A stretch of DNA of 64,000 bases from positions 201,713,959 through 201,777,958 of the forward strand of contig CP136062.1 in the NCBI GenBank assembly GCA_032622095.1, read 5' to 3'. Source of the stretch: Siphonodentalium dalli (taxonomy: Eukaryota; Mollusca; Scaphopoda; Gadilida; Siphonodentaliidae). Under the pieces are notes generated by a model that did no database searches, was not told the origin of the DNA, and saw nothing but the letters and a program-made list of their open reading frames with translations. The position numbers and the translations under genes are program-made. Shown here one piece after another: positions 33,705-45,019 of the stretch; within the stretch, counting starts at the first letter, position 1, and every line of letters starts with the position of its first letter.

Positions 33705-36368
33705 AAGGGTACGAACCCCCTTGACTACGGGCTTGAGAAATTATTTTTAGCCACACAGAGCTAACTCTTGCTGGTGGTAATATATCCCTCCCATTACCCC
33801 AGACTCACTTCCATAGCGTTGGAGTCTGTGTTTTAACCAGAACTGGGCGCTAATATGTTGGAAACAATTGTCATTCCATTGTCTTGTTCCCGTTTTCCGA
33901 ACCAATATTCCTAATCATTATTGTATCCGTTATTTAATCACCCTCGTAAACAGTGACTTCCAGCGTTGTCCATCAACTGGTTTTGGGGAGGACGCCATGC
34001 TAGATAAAATCACTTCGGTGAAATAAATTCTGACATTTTGGTGACGAAAACAATTATCTGATGTTATAAAGGCGTTAACATGTCATCGAAATTACATACT
34101 TACCATCCAATTGTTGGCGAGGCAATTTAATCGAGTACAAAATCCACACAATGAACTTGAATTGGCACCTAAAAATCAGTTTTGAGTTTCCTATTTTCGT
34201 GGTAAATATTGAGATTATAATCACAGTTGTTGGAAATTTGTGTCAAAAACACCGAAAACAAATATCCCCACCCCTACTTAGTATATAATTGACAAGTATG
34301 GAAAGCTGGTCGATAAATTTCATAAAACGAGCCTACCCATTTCCCCTCATAACCATGTCACCGCTCGTTTCGTGTTCAATTGCAACAATAAAAACATTAA
34401 TTTCAGAAAAGTATCACTTCCTAGTAATAAAACATATATTTCTTTTCATGTTTACCATAAGTGCAGTAGAAAATTATCACTTTATAATTACTATTATCGT
34501 ATACAACTTCCCAAACAACAGCGGCTTGCTGATTCCACGAGTCGCCATCCGAGAGTCAAGCGCAGATAATTCAGTCCTTCGAATTTGGAAAACGTGTAGG
34601 TGCGCGGTATATCGCTCGGAGCTTTTGGGATTTGCGCGCGCCTTTTTTGAGGGAGCACAATTCAAATTAACATCGATGAAATGATTACTGAATAAAGACA
34701 AACACAAGTATAATGATACACACGTCCTGTAAAAGCCAGCTTTGGTCACTAGGACGTAACAACTACAGATACAGATTATTCTAAGTGTGGCAACAGAAAC
34801 AGAAATAAAAAACATATGTTTATATTGTACAATAGTCCACATGATAATAGCATCAACAATCCGGCAATCCCGATGATTCTGATCACGGTAATTAGTCGAC
34901 TTCCGCGTCTGAGAGCACATGCCCATCAGACTCGCTTAAAGTTTCAAACTCGGAAGTGGAATCCTAATCGTTACCGCAATCAGATTCACCGGAATCCGAC
35001 GAGTCAACCCTCTTTCGTGGTTTCGTCACCAGTCTCGGGATCCAAATAAGCGTACGGATATGATTATTTATTTTCAGCTAAAAATCCCCCCCTGTACGAG
35101 ATTATTAGGGACCGCTTCGTTTATTAATTTCCACACAAAAAAAACTGCATGTCCCTTGCAAAAACTAGATTTAAAAATGCGCAGATAATAATTTGAAACA
35201 AAGTCGCCTGAATGAGTTGTTTGCATGCAGAATTCTGAGGATTTTCCAATTCTATTTTTAATCTGGGAGAATCTGCTGATCACGTGTTATTATAAATAAG
35301 TTTCCGATTTCATGATACTGCTCATTCGTTGGCCGATATTATTAACTGTGGCGATTACGTGACGCAACACGAGTCCTCATTGGTCGATATTATTAGCTGC
35401 CTATTTTTAATGATGACGCCAGTGTAGTTTCCAGTAATTATTTGGGGACACCTGTTTTATATGTCAAAGTCATATCTGAAGGCCACAACCCTAAGTTGGG
35501 GGAGAGTATGAGCTGGCCTCCCCCTAGTACTGCCATAAAATGACAATTTATTGCTTTATTTGATGATTTAGTGTTTAATAGTTGTTTGTTTTCTAGTAGT
35601 AATGGTCAACAACAAATTGTCTGAGTATTTTTATTCTCTTTCTAACTGTTTTTGGGCACCTGGAGTTTGGGCGCCCATACCTGTTACAGGTACCAAAACT
35701 GGCCTGGAAACTACCCTGGATGACGCTTGATTCCTCTTCAGTGTTCCGACTGTCCCATTGGTCAATATCATTAGGTGCCCAGATTGAATGACTCATTGTC
35801 AAGAAGGTGGCCGTTTGTTTTCATTCATCAAGTAATAATGCGATCACAATGTATGTTACTACTAGTAGTTACCAGGTACGTAATCAGCGTCATCACTGCT
35901 GAGAAAGATGCATGGTGTATAGCCTTATCGGCGTTTGACCATTGGTGTGTTGTTTGTTAAAATCTCGTTCACTGGTTGCAAATTCTGAGGTGCGCATTTG
36001 AAATTTTCGGCGTACGCATTTAATAACTTGCAGGTTTTTAAATCCGCGCGCGCCTCAGAATCGAAGGACTGGATAATTTCAAATGCTAAAGTTGGTATGT
36101 GTGTTTCCCAGCTGAAACTACAGGCCAAGTTGAAATATAGGTTTTGTCAAGTTATTTTCACATGAGTTACAGCCATTTTTGGACTTAGAATTTGACTTCA
36201 TTTTGGCATTTGAAATTAGGGCTATATCAGATATTCTTTGTAATCTCAAATTATTATTTTATTTGCAGTAATACAATTTGAAATGGCTAAAGGTCATATA
36301 TTGCAGCGCCCTAGCGATGCTCTTGTTATAACTGGACACATCCTTACACATAATAGAATGAGTATACC
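33705..36368. other. Unassigned DNA upstream of the zinc-finger gene
   Basis: No confident gene. GATAATTCAGTCCTTCGAATT near 34566 recurs in inverse near 36055-36083 with nearby GCGCGCGC tracts, suggesting an old inverted repeat. On the minus strand 35055-34905 there is a frame with a KPRKRVDSSDSGESDC stretch followed by more Ser/Asp/Glu residues, broken by one stop. The promoter and first exon of the zinc-finger gene could lie here but I cannot place them. Confidence 0.35.
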
Positions 36369-37609
36369 GGTACATCCATACTCTTGGGCTCCAAATAAAC
36401 ATGCATGCACGTTTATTATTTTCGTGGGAAATTTCACCCATGCACAGTGCTTATTTGGGTCTGCACGTTTATTAATTTTGAGGCTATTAAAATTGAAAAG
36501 AGCACAAAGTCAAAAATTTCTATATGATTCTGATATCAAAATGATGAGCTTATAATTTTATGCATGTACATATTCAAGTATACATTTATGGCATACATAT
36601 GGACATTTAATTAATATTGAATAAAATACCACATGAGACATACATGTACTATGTTGATTCCTATACTTGACCTACTACAAAAAATAATTTGTTTAACCAG
36701 GCATGTTGGTGTTTTGCTCAGAGTCCCCCTGCACTATTATTTGGGTCAGCACTTTTATCAACTTTCAATGGAATTCCCCCCCCCCCCTGTACTATTAATT
36801 ATACCCCCCGCAACGAAGTTAGGGGGGGTATACTGGAGTCAGCTTGTCCGTCCGTCCGTCGTCCGTCCGTGGACACAAATTTGTCTGGAGTTTTTCTCAG
36901 TCGTTTTTTGATCAATTTCCGTGAAACTTGGCACAGACATCAACCACCATGGGAACCTGTGCACCTGTGATTATGAAGTCTGTCGAATTTTTTTTGGTGG
37001 AGTTATCCCCCCTATTTCGACTTAGAAAATTTTCGCAACATGTATACGTTTGTCCGAGCTTTTATTCCTACATTTTTCGGTCAATTTATTTAAAACGTGG
37101 CACAGATATTTAGTACCATGGGAACTTGTGCACCTGCGATTATGACGTCTGTCCGACATTTTTTGGTGGAGTTATTACCCTTTTTCGACTTAGAAACTTT
37201 TTTTGCAACATGCATAATTTTGTCCGAGCTTTTATTCCTACAATTTTCGGTCAATGTTTTTTAATCTTGGCACTGATATTTAGTACCATGGGAACCTGCG
37301 ATTATGACGTCTGTCCGACATATTTTGTGTGGAGTTATTCCCCTTTTTCGACTTATAATTTTTTTCGCAACATACATAATTTTGTCCAAGCTTTTATTCC
37401 TACATTTTTTGGTCAATAGGTTTAAGATTAGGATTATGGTTGTACACCTGCAATGGGAACTGTTATTTGATTATTTTAACTAAATGTTTACTGACATGTG
37501 AAACATCTTAGTATTTTAAAAACAGGGGGGTATCCGTAGTCCCATTGGGACAGTCACACCTCTAGTTGGGCCTGCACTTTTATTTGGAGCCCGAGAGTAG
37601 GATGTACCT
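36369..37609. mobile_element. Composite TTAA-type element carrying a TCCGT/GGTATACTGG minisatellite
   Basis: GGTACATCCATACTC (36369) and GAGTAGGATGTACCT (ending 37609) are inverted termini containing GGGCTCCAAATA. TTAA follows on the right (37610-37613); the left site is eroded. The interior (about 36786-37560) starts GGGGGTATACTGGAG with a TCCG-rich run, then has about three units of 145 bp (GTACCATGGGAAC, GATTATGACGTCTGTC, CGACTTAGAAA), and closes with GGGGGGTATCCGTAG. This interior resembles repeats common in mollusc genomes. Short open frames follow the unit and are not genes. Confidence 0.68.
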
Positions 37610-37734
37610 TTAATTTACTACTGCATAATTTGTCAGAACATTATAAATGAAGAATACACCATTCAAACCTCTCTGATCTGAATTAAAAAATCCTGTTAAT
37701 CTAATTAGTAATAAACGTTTTTTGTTTTTTTTAG

Positions 37735-38013
37735 TCTCAAGTGAGCTGATTCCATGAAAAAAATGCCGGAAAAAGAAGAAGAGACAAATGCTACATCAGG
37801 AAGCTTAGTGGCGAAAAAATCCAAGAAGCCGATGATAAAAAGTCGCTCGCTAGCATGGCTCGACAAGGAAGATCTCATGGAAGCAGTCAAACTCTACAAA
37901 TGCAAGTTCTGTCGTTTCTACTGCAGGATAACAGCTGGTATTCTGAGCCACTGTAGAGCTATACATTACGATGAGATTATAGCTCGTGGTATTGGCGAGA
38001 ATAAACGAAAAAG
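37735..38013 (+). CDS. C2H2 zinc-finger protein, first coding exon (residues 1-86)
   Basis: The exon opens after a polypyrimidine-TTAG acceptor ending at 37734. An in-frame TGA at 37742-37744 precedes the ATG at 37754, so translation must start here or later, and a non-coding exon should lie upstream. The exon ends at AAAAAG|GTGAG (donor 38014), phase 2. It encodes a Lys/Glu-rich N-terminus and one finger: C50-x2-C53-x12-H66-x4-H71. Together with 43720-44538 and 45020-46178 it gives 745 residues. The protein is most likely a nuclear DNA-binding transcription factor, by the properties of C2H2 arrays. The order 1+1+3+3 fingers does not let me name an orthologue. Confidence 0.88.
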
Positions 38014-38487
38014 GTGAGATAGCCAATCATGGAGGAGAAATGGCGCATGTTGATTCTCAGCCCTTTTTATGTGTACCCTTACCATAGTATGGTTTGTGTT
38101 TTGTTAACCACCACTTAGCCAGGTAAATTTATTTAACTGGACCAATGGAGGTCCTTAGGTCCATGGATTCATTTAACTGGATTCGCATCGCAATTTGCGA
38201 TGCAATTTCAATTTCTCCTAACCAATTTACAATGAAAAAAACATGTATTGGTAGGGAATGCTATACAAATCTATCCAGTGCTGTAAAACGCTATACAAAT
38301 TTAAAACATTAAATAGACTCCTGGCTTGTACCTACATTGGATTAAACAGGACAGAGACAACAGATTTAACACCCCCACCCACTGCTCTACAAGAGGAACT
38401 ATTTGTGCTGTTAAATTCTATTTGGTCTATATATGGATTCCTAGCATCATACAGTGCTAAGTTATGATTTCTTATCAGTTTACATAG

Positions 38488-39343
38488 CAGGGTTGGTGAT
38501 TTTTTTGATTTTTTTAAATAAATACAAAAAACGATTTATTTGATTCAAATCAAGATTTTTTTGATTAAATAGATTTATTTGATTTTTTTTCTAAATGTTA
38601 TGAAAATATGTAATTGTGCAATTTCTCTGATAAATGAAGGTTCTGAAAGGTGTTGCTTATTATATCATAGGCTGGATTAATCATAATTCTGTAATATTTT
38701 TATTATTTTTTGTATACCAATGAAACACACATATCATGGCAGTACAGATATAGCGACCATGTGCTTTATGTATACACTATTACACTTGGGTCCATGTGGG
38801 TTCCAATGTTGTGATATCTGGAAAGGTAGACCTGTGCTTAAACTTTTACTACTATATTTAGTCAATTTTAGATGAAAACTGAATATTTTATCAATCATGT
38901 TTGCTCTCAGTGACTTGAGGACATACGGTAATCACACTATATATCAAGTATAGGCACAAGACAGCTAGAGTAGTTATATGGCAGAGTATATGGCAGAGCT
39001 ATACTCAGTTAACATTTACATGTACAGCAATGAGAAAAGGGGGAAGAAAATTAAACAGTGTATAGTGAGGCGTGCTGAATCTGAGTGTATAGTTTCAAAC
39101 AATACGAACAATGCTATAAAGCGGAACAGGCCATAGCTAGAACAGTAAATACGGTACCATGCTGTAGTTTCTATATAGTTGATAATTACTGTACAGTTTC
39201 ATATCTATTATCCAATTTGTATATTGTTTAATCATCTCATGTTTTAGTTTACAGAAAACCTGTTAGATATTACATTTCTTGACTTTTTATCATCATTTGA
39301 TAAAAATTTGATTTAAATCAATGATTTAAATCAGCCAACCCTG
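38488..39343. mobile_element. Non-autonomous hAT-type transposon with perfect 8-bp duplication
   Basis: The left end CAGGGTTGG and right end CCAACCCTG are inverted termini, and TTACATAG is duplicated exactly at 38480-38487 and 39344-39351. CAGGG-type ends with 8-bp duplications are the hallmark of hAT elements. Subterminal sequence is rich in GATTTAAATC-like palindromic words. The 856-bp body has no transposase frame. Confidence 0.93.
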
Positions 39344-39396
39344 TTACATAGATGTTATGTTATCTGTATTTATGCTGTGTTAATCCATTTCATCTA

Positions 39397-39613
39397 CAGT
39401 AATGCTCTAAATAATCGACTCCTTAACCACAGCAGAATTATGGGTAATTTTTCAGGATTGATTTAGTCGGAAATATGGCTTGTTGCCATTCATCAGAAAG
39501 CTCTCGGGGAGAGCTTTCCGATGAATGGCCACAAGCCATATTTCCGACTAAATCCTGAAAAATTACCCATAATTCTGCTGTGGTTAAGGAGTCGATTATT
39601 TAGAGCATTACTG
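39397..39613. mobile_element. Fully palindromic mariner-type MITE, copy 1
   Basis: CAGTAATGCTCTAAATAATC at the left and its complement at the right are flanked by TA (39395-39396 and 39614-39615). The two ~105-bp halves pair almost perfectly around CTCTCGGGGAGAG near 39508. TA target sites and CAGT ends fit the Tc1/mariner superfamily. Related copies lie at 46387, 49567, 49890 and 52680. A transcript across it would fold into a ~100-bp hairpin. Confidence 0.93.
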
Positions 39614-40969
39614 TATATAATGAGGTTTATAGAAATTGCTACACCTCTAGTATACCCTACAATATCTCTAGGGTACCATGGATGATGCTGGCTAACCCTC
39701 CCCTAAATTTTGTTGTTACCTTTGGGGAACATAGTATCACAAGACTCGGTATGAGTAATTTTGGAGAAAAAAATGCAATTCTTGTGAAGTGTTCAGCTTA
39801 GCATAGTGACTGAGACAATCCTGAATTTAAGCAGCCAGACCAGACATTGTCGAATACAAATGACCAAATGTTCGATCATTTTCATTTGAGTCTGACATTA
39901 TGTCTGGCAGTGTTTTTTTAAATTTTACTTCAAACTCCACTTACATTTGTCTGATATACACAAATTCAATGTTTAATTTCCTGTTAAAATAAACACAATA
40001 CAAACCAACTTTATCAAACAAATGTTAAACCTATCCTCCTGTCACTACAAAGTCGGTGATACAATCCATATAGTTCAGTGTTCAGGCTTTCTAGTCAGGT
40101 TCGAAATGAAATAAAAGTGAAAGCTGCGGGCATTTTTCTTTCAGAAGCTTTTGAGAATTGTTTCTAAAGGTATTTTTTATGCTGATTTCAAAAACCAATG
40201 TTGGCAAAATGACAATTCAAAATGGCTGCCATCAGAACAAAGTCTAGATTTTCGTTTACTGTTATATGTTGTTCTAAGACGTTTGAATGTTATGCAATTC
40301 TGTAATTTCGAACGAATTGTGACAAGAGACACTACACACAGAACATATGTGCTAATTTAAAGTGAACATGTTTGACATTTAACCCAATTTATGCCCAAAA
40401 ATGTAAAAAAAACGCGAATTTTATAAATTGTTGCAGTCTTAAATGGCAGAAAGTGAAGCCTTATGCTGGAAATATATCCTTAAAATGGTTTAGACAGTTG
40501 TGTTTAAATGTAACTCGACAAATAATTATTTCTGACCTAAAATGACAATTCAAAATGGCCGCCATAAGAATAAATTCTAAATTTTCGTTTACTGTTATAT
40601 GTTCTAAGACGTTTGAATATTATGCATTTCCGAACTTTAGAACGAATTGTGACAAGAGAGTTTTGAAGAGACACGATACACAGAACATATGTGGTAATTT
40701 AAAGTGAACATGTTTGACATTTAACCCAATTTATGCCCAAAAATGACAAAAAACATGAATTTTATAAATTATTGCCGTCTTAAATGGCAGAAAGTGAAGT
40801 ATTCCGGAAATATATCCTTCAAATGGTTTAGACAGTTGTGTCTAAATGTAATTGGTAATCCGATTCCAAAAAACAATGTTGGCAACTCGACAAATAATTA
40901 TTTCTGACCTAAAATGACAATTCAAAATGGCCGATATTATTCGAAAATCATCAGTAATATTATGAAACA

Positions 40970-41346
40970 GGTTCATCAACACCCAATGCGACACAATTTG
41001 CCATCATATAGCCAAAAATTGTCACAAAAAATCCTGATTTATTATTGCAGTCAGTTCCACAATTGCAGAGTGGTGTGAAGGGTAACTTTGATTTTCTGCA
41101 TGTACACCTTGCTGTTACACACCCCTTCTTGCACCCACTTTTGATTATTTCGAGACATGATTTTGGAATGGGTTCTAGTGACATCATGGTCGGATCTAAT
41201 CGACCATTGTCTTCTTTCCATCCCATTGCGAAGAATGATCCGGTAATGTTTGCACATGATTGGTCGCTTGTTTCCAAACTAAAACCTGGTAGTTTGTTCT
41301 CAAAAGGTGGTACCGGTAATGAAATGAGTCACTGGTTGGTGGAAGC
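40970..41346 (-). pseudogene. Decayed Cys-rich transposon-type protein, inverted copy
   Basis: Minus-strand translation contains LPPTSDSFHY, then LLRTNYQVLVWK, and in a second frame EPIPKSCLEII followed by a cluster CGCKKGC-type, CTCRKSKL, CNCG, DCNN. It is the mirror of 41651-42021. One expected Cys reads Ser before the GCKKGC, and at least one frameshift separates the two parts, so it is not functional. Confidence 0.75.
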
Positions 41347-42021
41347 ATTATATTATACCGATCAGGGATGTTGCCACCCAAATACCGAGCGACGCTCTGA
41401 GCTATATTCTTGCGTTTCATGCTTTAACGGTGTGTGATTCAACTTCGTTCATATTTGGGGTGTCTAAACAATTCGCATGGAAGATTTACCTCGAATGTTG
41501 TGAACTCTTAAAGGGTATAGGTAATATTGCAATATCCACTGAAACAATTGAAAGTGCTGAACATTTTGTATGCAAGTTGTAAGGAGTTTCCGATACAAAA
41601 CTCAAAAATGCAAGATTCAGGATGTTCCCTCGGACTGAATCTCCTGAAAAGCTTCCACCAACTAGTGACTCATTTCATTACCACCTTTTGAGAACAAACT
41701 ACCAGGTTTTAGTTTGGAAACGAGCAACCATTCCTGTGCAAACATTACCGGATCCTTGACAATGGGATGGAAAGAAGATGCATGATGTCACTAGAACCCA
41801 TTCCAAAGTCATGTCTCGAAATAATCAAATGTGGGTGCAAGAAGGGGTGTGTACATGTAACAGCAAGGGGTACATGCAGACAATCAGAGTCACCTTGCAC
41901 ACCACTCTGCAACTGTGGAACTGACTGCAATAATAAATCAGGCTTTTATGTGACCATTTTTGGCTATATGATGGCAAATTGTGTCGCATTGGGTACCGGT
42001 GTTGATGAATCAGATTCATAA
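41347..42021 (+). pseudogene. Decayed HALTGCD-type repeat-borne protein with Cys-rich C-terminus
   Basis: The plus strand encodes, in one frame, ILAFHALTVCDSTSFIFG (41408-41461) and a SAEHFVCKL block (about 41550-41580). An in-frame TAA follows where Tyr is expected, then an NARFRMFPR block, LPPTSDSFHYHLLRTNYQVL and a TGA. After a frameshift it continues with EPIPKSCLEIIKCGCKKGC, GTCRQSESPCTPLCNCGTDC and a stop near 42019. From memory, repeated uncharacterised invertebrate proteins carry a fHALTGCDTTS motif and end in such a Cys cluster. Function is unknown. Only the C-terminal portion is present, and the stops and frameshift make it dead. Confidence 0.75.
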
Positions 42022-43311
42022 TATTACTGATGAATTTCGAAATTTTAACTGATTATTATATCGGCCATTTTGAATTGTCATTTTAGGTCAGAAATAATAA
42101 TTTGTCGAGTTGCCAACATTGTTTTTTGGAATCAGATTACAAATTACATTTAGGCACAACTGTCTAAACCATTTGAAGGATATATTTCACTTTCTGCCAT
42201 TTAAGACGGCAATAATTTATGAAATTCGCGTTTATTTTTGGTCATTATTGGGCATAAACTTCTTAAAGTGGGTTAAATGTCAAACATGTTCACTTTAGAT
42301 TACCACATATGTTCTTTGTATAGTGTCTCTTGTCACAATTCGTTTGAAAGTACGGAAATGCATAATATTCAAACGTCTTAGAACAACATATAACAGTAAA
42401 CGAAAATCTAGACTTTGTTCTGATGGCGGCCATTTTGAATTGTCATTTTAGGTCAGAAATAATTATTTGTTGAGTTGCCAACATTGTTTTTTGGAATCAG
42501 GTTACAAATTACATTTAGACACAACTGTCTATACCATTTGAGGGATACGTTTCCAGCATATTTCACTTTCTGCCATTTAAGACCGTAATAATTTATAAAA
42601 TTTGCGTTTTTTATCATTTTTTGGGCATAAATGGGGTTAAATATCAAACATGTTCACTTTAAATTACCACATATGTTCTGTGTATACTTCTTGTTCCAGT
42701 TCGTTCGAAAGTACGGAAATACGGAATATTCGAACGTCTTAGAGCAACATATAACAACAAACGTAAAGTTATACTTTGTTTTGATGGCGGCCATTTTGAA
42801 TTGCCATTTTTGACCAGAAATAATAATTTGTCAACTTGCCAACATTGGTTTTTGAAATCAGCATAAAAAATACCTTTAGAAACAATTCTCAAAAGCTTCT
42901 GAAAGAAAAATGCCCGCACCTTCGTTTCTAGAGGCTTTTTTAGATTTTCGAACCTGACTATTCCTTGCAGAAAAATTAATTATACTTATAAAAGTAATAT
43001 ATTTCTGCCAAATGGTTCACTAGTGATCAGCATTAGCGGTCAAATAAAATTATCTTTGTTTGTTACTCCCTGTTGGTTTTATATAGTGGCACATTTACAC
43101 ATGTGATGTAGCCACTATTAATCTGTGGATCGGGTTGGAGAATATGTCGGATGGGAAAGTTGGGTGAGGCCGTGAGGGGAAAGGGACCTTAAAAGGGACC
43201 CGCTGCCCCTAGAGCAGAAACCCTGGTTTTGTGTATCAGGATACGCAGTTTAAATGCCCATATCGATGATCACATTTTCAAACTCATATCACTGACGCAT
43301 GGATACATTAA

Positions 43312-43672
43312 AGAAACGGGCGGCGTTGGCAGTGGGTATGCTGTTAAAATATTCACCTCCGTCAAAAACCACCATAAACAGGCTTTTGTTTTGATCCGGA
43401 TATGGTAAACATAAAGAGCGTTATTTGTTACTGTTTTCCTGATATGGAAATAATAAAGAGTGTTTATATAATTTTTGTGTAATTAACCAATAGAATTGCG
43501 CTGTGTTATGTAAACAGAAGCACAACTTCTATAACACCAGCAGGCTCTTGTTTACGTACACCATCGTACGTCTTGACGACAATATACTATTTACGCGCTG
43601 ATTATGTTTGGCATATGTTGATGGCGATTTGAACAAATATGAATATTTCTGCAACGAACGCCACCTGTGCCT
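43312..43672. mobile_element. TTAA-flanked MITE, AGGTACGG family, diverged copy 3
   Basis: TTAA at 43308-43311 and 43673-43676 flank AGAAACGGGCGGCG and CGCCACCTGTGCCT. The interior keeps GGCAGTGGGTATGCTGTTAA and TAAAGAGCGTT words of the copies at 27573 and 29933 but is shorter (361 bp). It ends 47 bp before the exon at 43720. Confidence 0.85.
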
Positions 43673-43719
43673 TTAATGTTTCTTTAAAGTTTACACTCCT
43701 ATCTGTTTCATTCTTTCAG

Positions 43720-44538
43720 GTTCTTCTCGGGAGAAGAGAAAACTAATGATGAAATTGAAGGGAAAAAATTTGGGACTCCTGAGAGTGGTGAAGCTGCTGA
43801 AGTAGATGGAAATTATGCACTAGTCGACGATACTACAGATATTTGCGATTTAATCAGAAATGACTGTGAGGCTGACGATCAAGCCCTTGATGTTGATAAC
43901 ATCGATATTGAAAAACATACTGACAACATTGAAAATGAGGATAACATTGCAAATTCGATAGGAGAGCATGGATACTCATCACCTGAAAAGGGCGTTCTTC
44001 AACCTTCTAAGGATATAAATAGCTCTCCGTCTTCGAAAGAAACTGAAAATAAAGACGTGAAGCTGTTCTTGTGTGGACAATGTGCGTTGGTTTTCAGCTC
44101 ACTCGAGGAATGCAAATCCCATATGGGAGAACAACACCAGGTTCAGTTCGGTGAGCAAGACAAACCGGTTTTACTACCTAAGAAAATGATTCCTACTAAT
44201 AAGGGTCCTAATGGGAAGCGGTTTGTGCGTCGAATGAGGCGAGGTGATACAGGGCCTGCTATTTGCGAAGTTTGCCAGAAAATGTTCACATCTGCAAAAA
44301 ACTTACGAAAGCACATCAGATCAATTCATGATGGAATAAAGCCAGAGTCGGAAAGGGTTCCGAAAGTGTGTCCAACATGTAAAAGGTCATTCGCTAATCA
44401 TAAAACTCTTGGTAAACATATTCGACAGGTGCATGAAGAACGGAAACCTCACTTGTGCCCAATCTGTGGTGTCGCCATCGCTCGATCGACACGACTCGCT
44501 ATACATCTGCGAAAGCACACGGGGGAGAAACCTCTACA
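43720..44538 (+). CDS. C2H2 zinc-finger protein, second coding exon (residues 87-359)
   Basis: The acceptor TTTCATTCTTTCAG ends at 43719 and the donor CTACA|GTAAGT starts at 44539. The single G at 43720 completes the Arg codon split by the previous intron, and the frame then stays open throughout. Residues 88-199 are acidic, low in hydrophobics and probably disordered. Fingers follow at C205-C208-H221-H226, C269-C272-H285-H290, C304-C307-H320-H325 and C333-C336-H349-H353. The last is followed by a canonical TGEKP linker that leads into the finger starting the next exon. The exon ends in phase 2. Confidence 0.92.
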
Positions 44539-45019
44539 GTAAGTACTGATCAGTATGAGAACGTTGTGTTTATTACACATGGACCTGTCCTAATAGTGCA
44601 CAGCAGATAATTGTTTTTTTTTTCATTAACTTGATAACAAGCGCTCTCATAATTAAAAAAAGTTCTGGCTTTGTAACTATTTTTTGGCACAAAATTTCAA
44701 CGTCTATGGTGGACATTATTAAATTGAATCAAACAGCATTAAATATTTTATGTACCGATAATTTTCAACTTAATATTTTGGTCCCTGAATTGTGGCAATC
44801 CAAGCAATTAATTGCGATTTAAGAAAGCAAGAATTGCTGGACCTACAACAGTATACCAATTTGAGGCTCCAAACAGCCATGGACCTTTATATGTCTGTTT
44901 GATATTCACAGCCCTCAAAATTAGCTACGGCAAAAGGTGATGCCATAGAAGCCAATATTGAATTTCATAATTATGTGAATTTCTAGGGCTGGTGCTCATG
45001 TTTTATTCTCTCTTTGAAG
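44539..45019 (+). other. Phase-2 intron, 481 bp
   Basis: GTAAGT donor, pyrimidine-rich TTTTATTCTCTCTTTGAAG acceptor. No repeat recognised within it. Confidence 0.88.

Larger units (their letters stand above)
40094..42955. mobile_element. Giant inverted repeat E4 inside the zinc-finger gene intron
   Basis: The left arm (about 40094-41346) and right arm (41651 to about 42955) are reverse complements of roughly 1.25-1.3 kb around a 304-bp spacer. Outer parts are two to three tandem units of 330-370 bp marked by GACAATTCAAAATGGC, GTTTGACATTTAACCC and GTTTAGACAGTTGTG. Inner parts of both arms carry the same decayed coding segment facing outward. Outer ends read GTCAGGTTCGAAA and TTTTCGAACCTGAC. 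No transposase is intact. Transcribed with the host gene, the arms could pair into long double-stranded RNA. Confidence 0.85.
38014..43719 (+). other. Large phase-2 intron packed with transposons
   Basis: GTGAG donor at 38014 and TTCTTTCAG acceptor ending at 43719. It contains a hAT-type MITE (38488-39343), a palindromic mariner MITE (39397-39613), the giant inverted repeat E4 (40094-42955) and a TTAA MITE (43312-43672), together over three quarters of the intron. Confidence 0.82.

Noticed and set aside
34289-34926. Overlapping frames of 131 (plus) and 149 (minus) residues
   Set aside because: Both strands are open over the same stretch with no recognisable domain; neither has supporting signals.
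40960-42021. Treating the two Cys-rich frames as functional genes
   Set aside because: They are mirror copies with in-frame stops, frameshifts and a missing N-terminal part, so they are transposon fossils.
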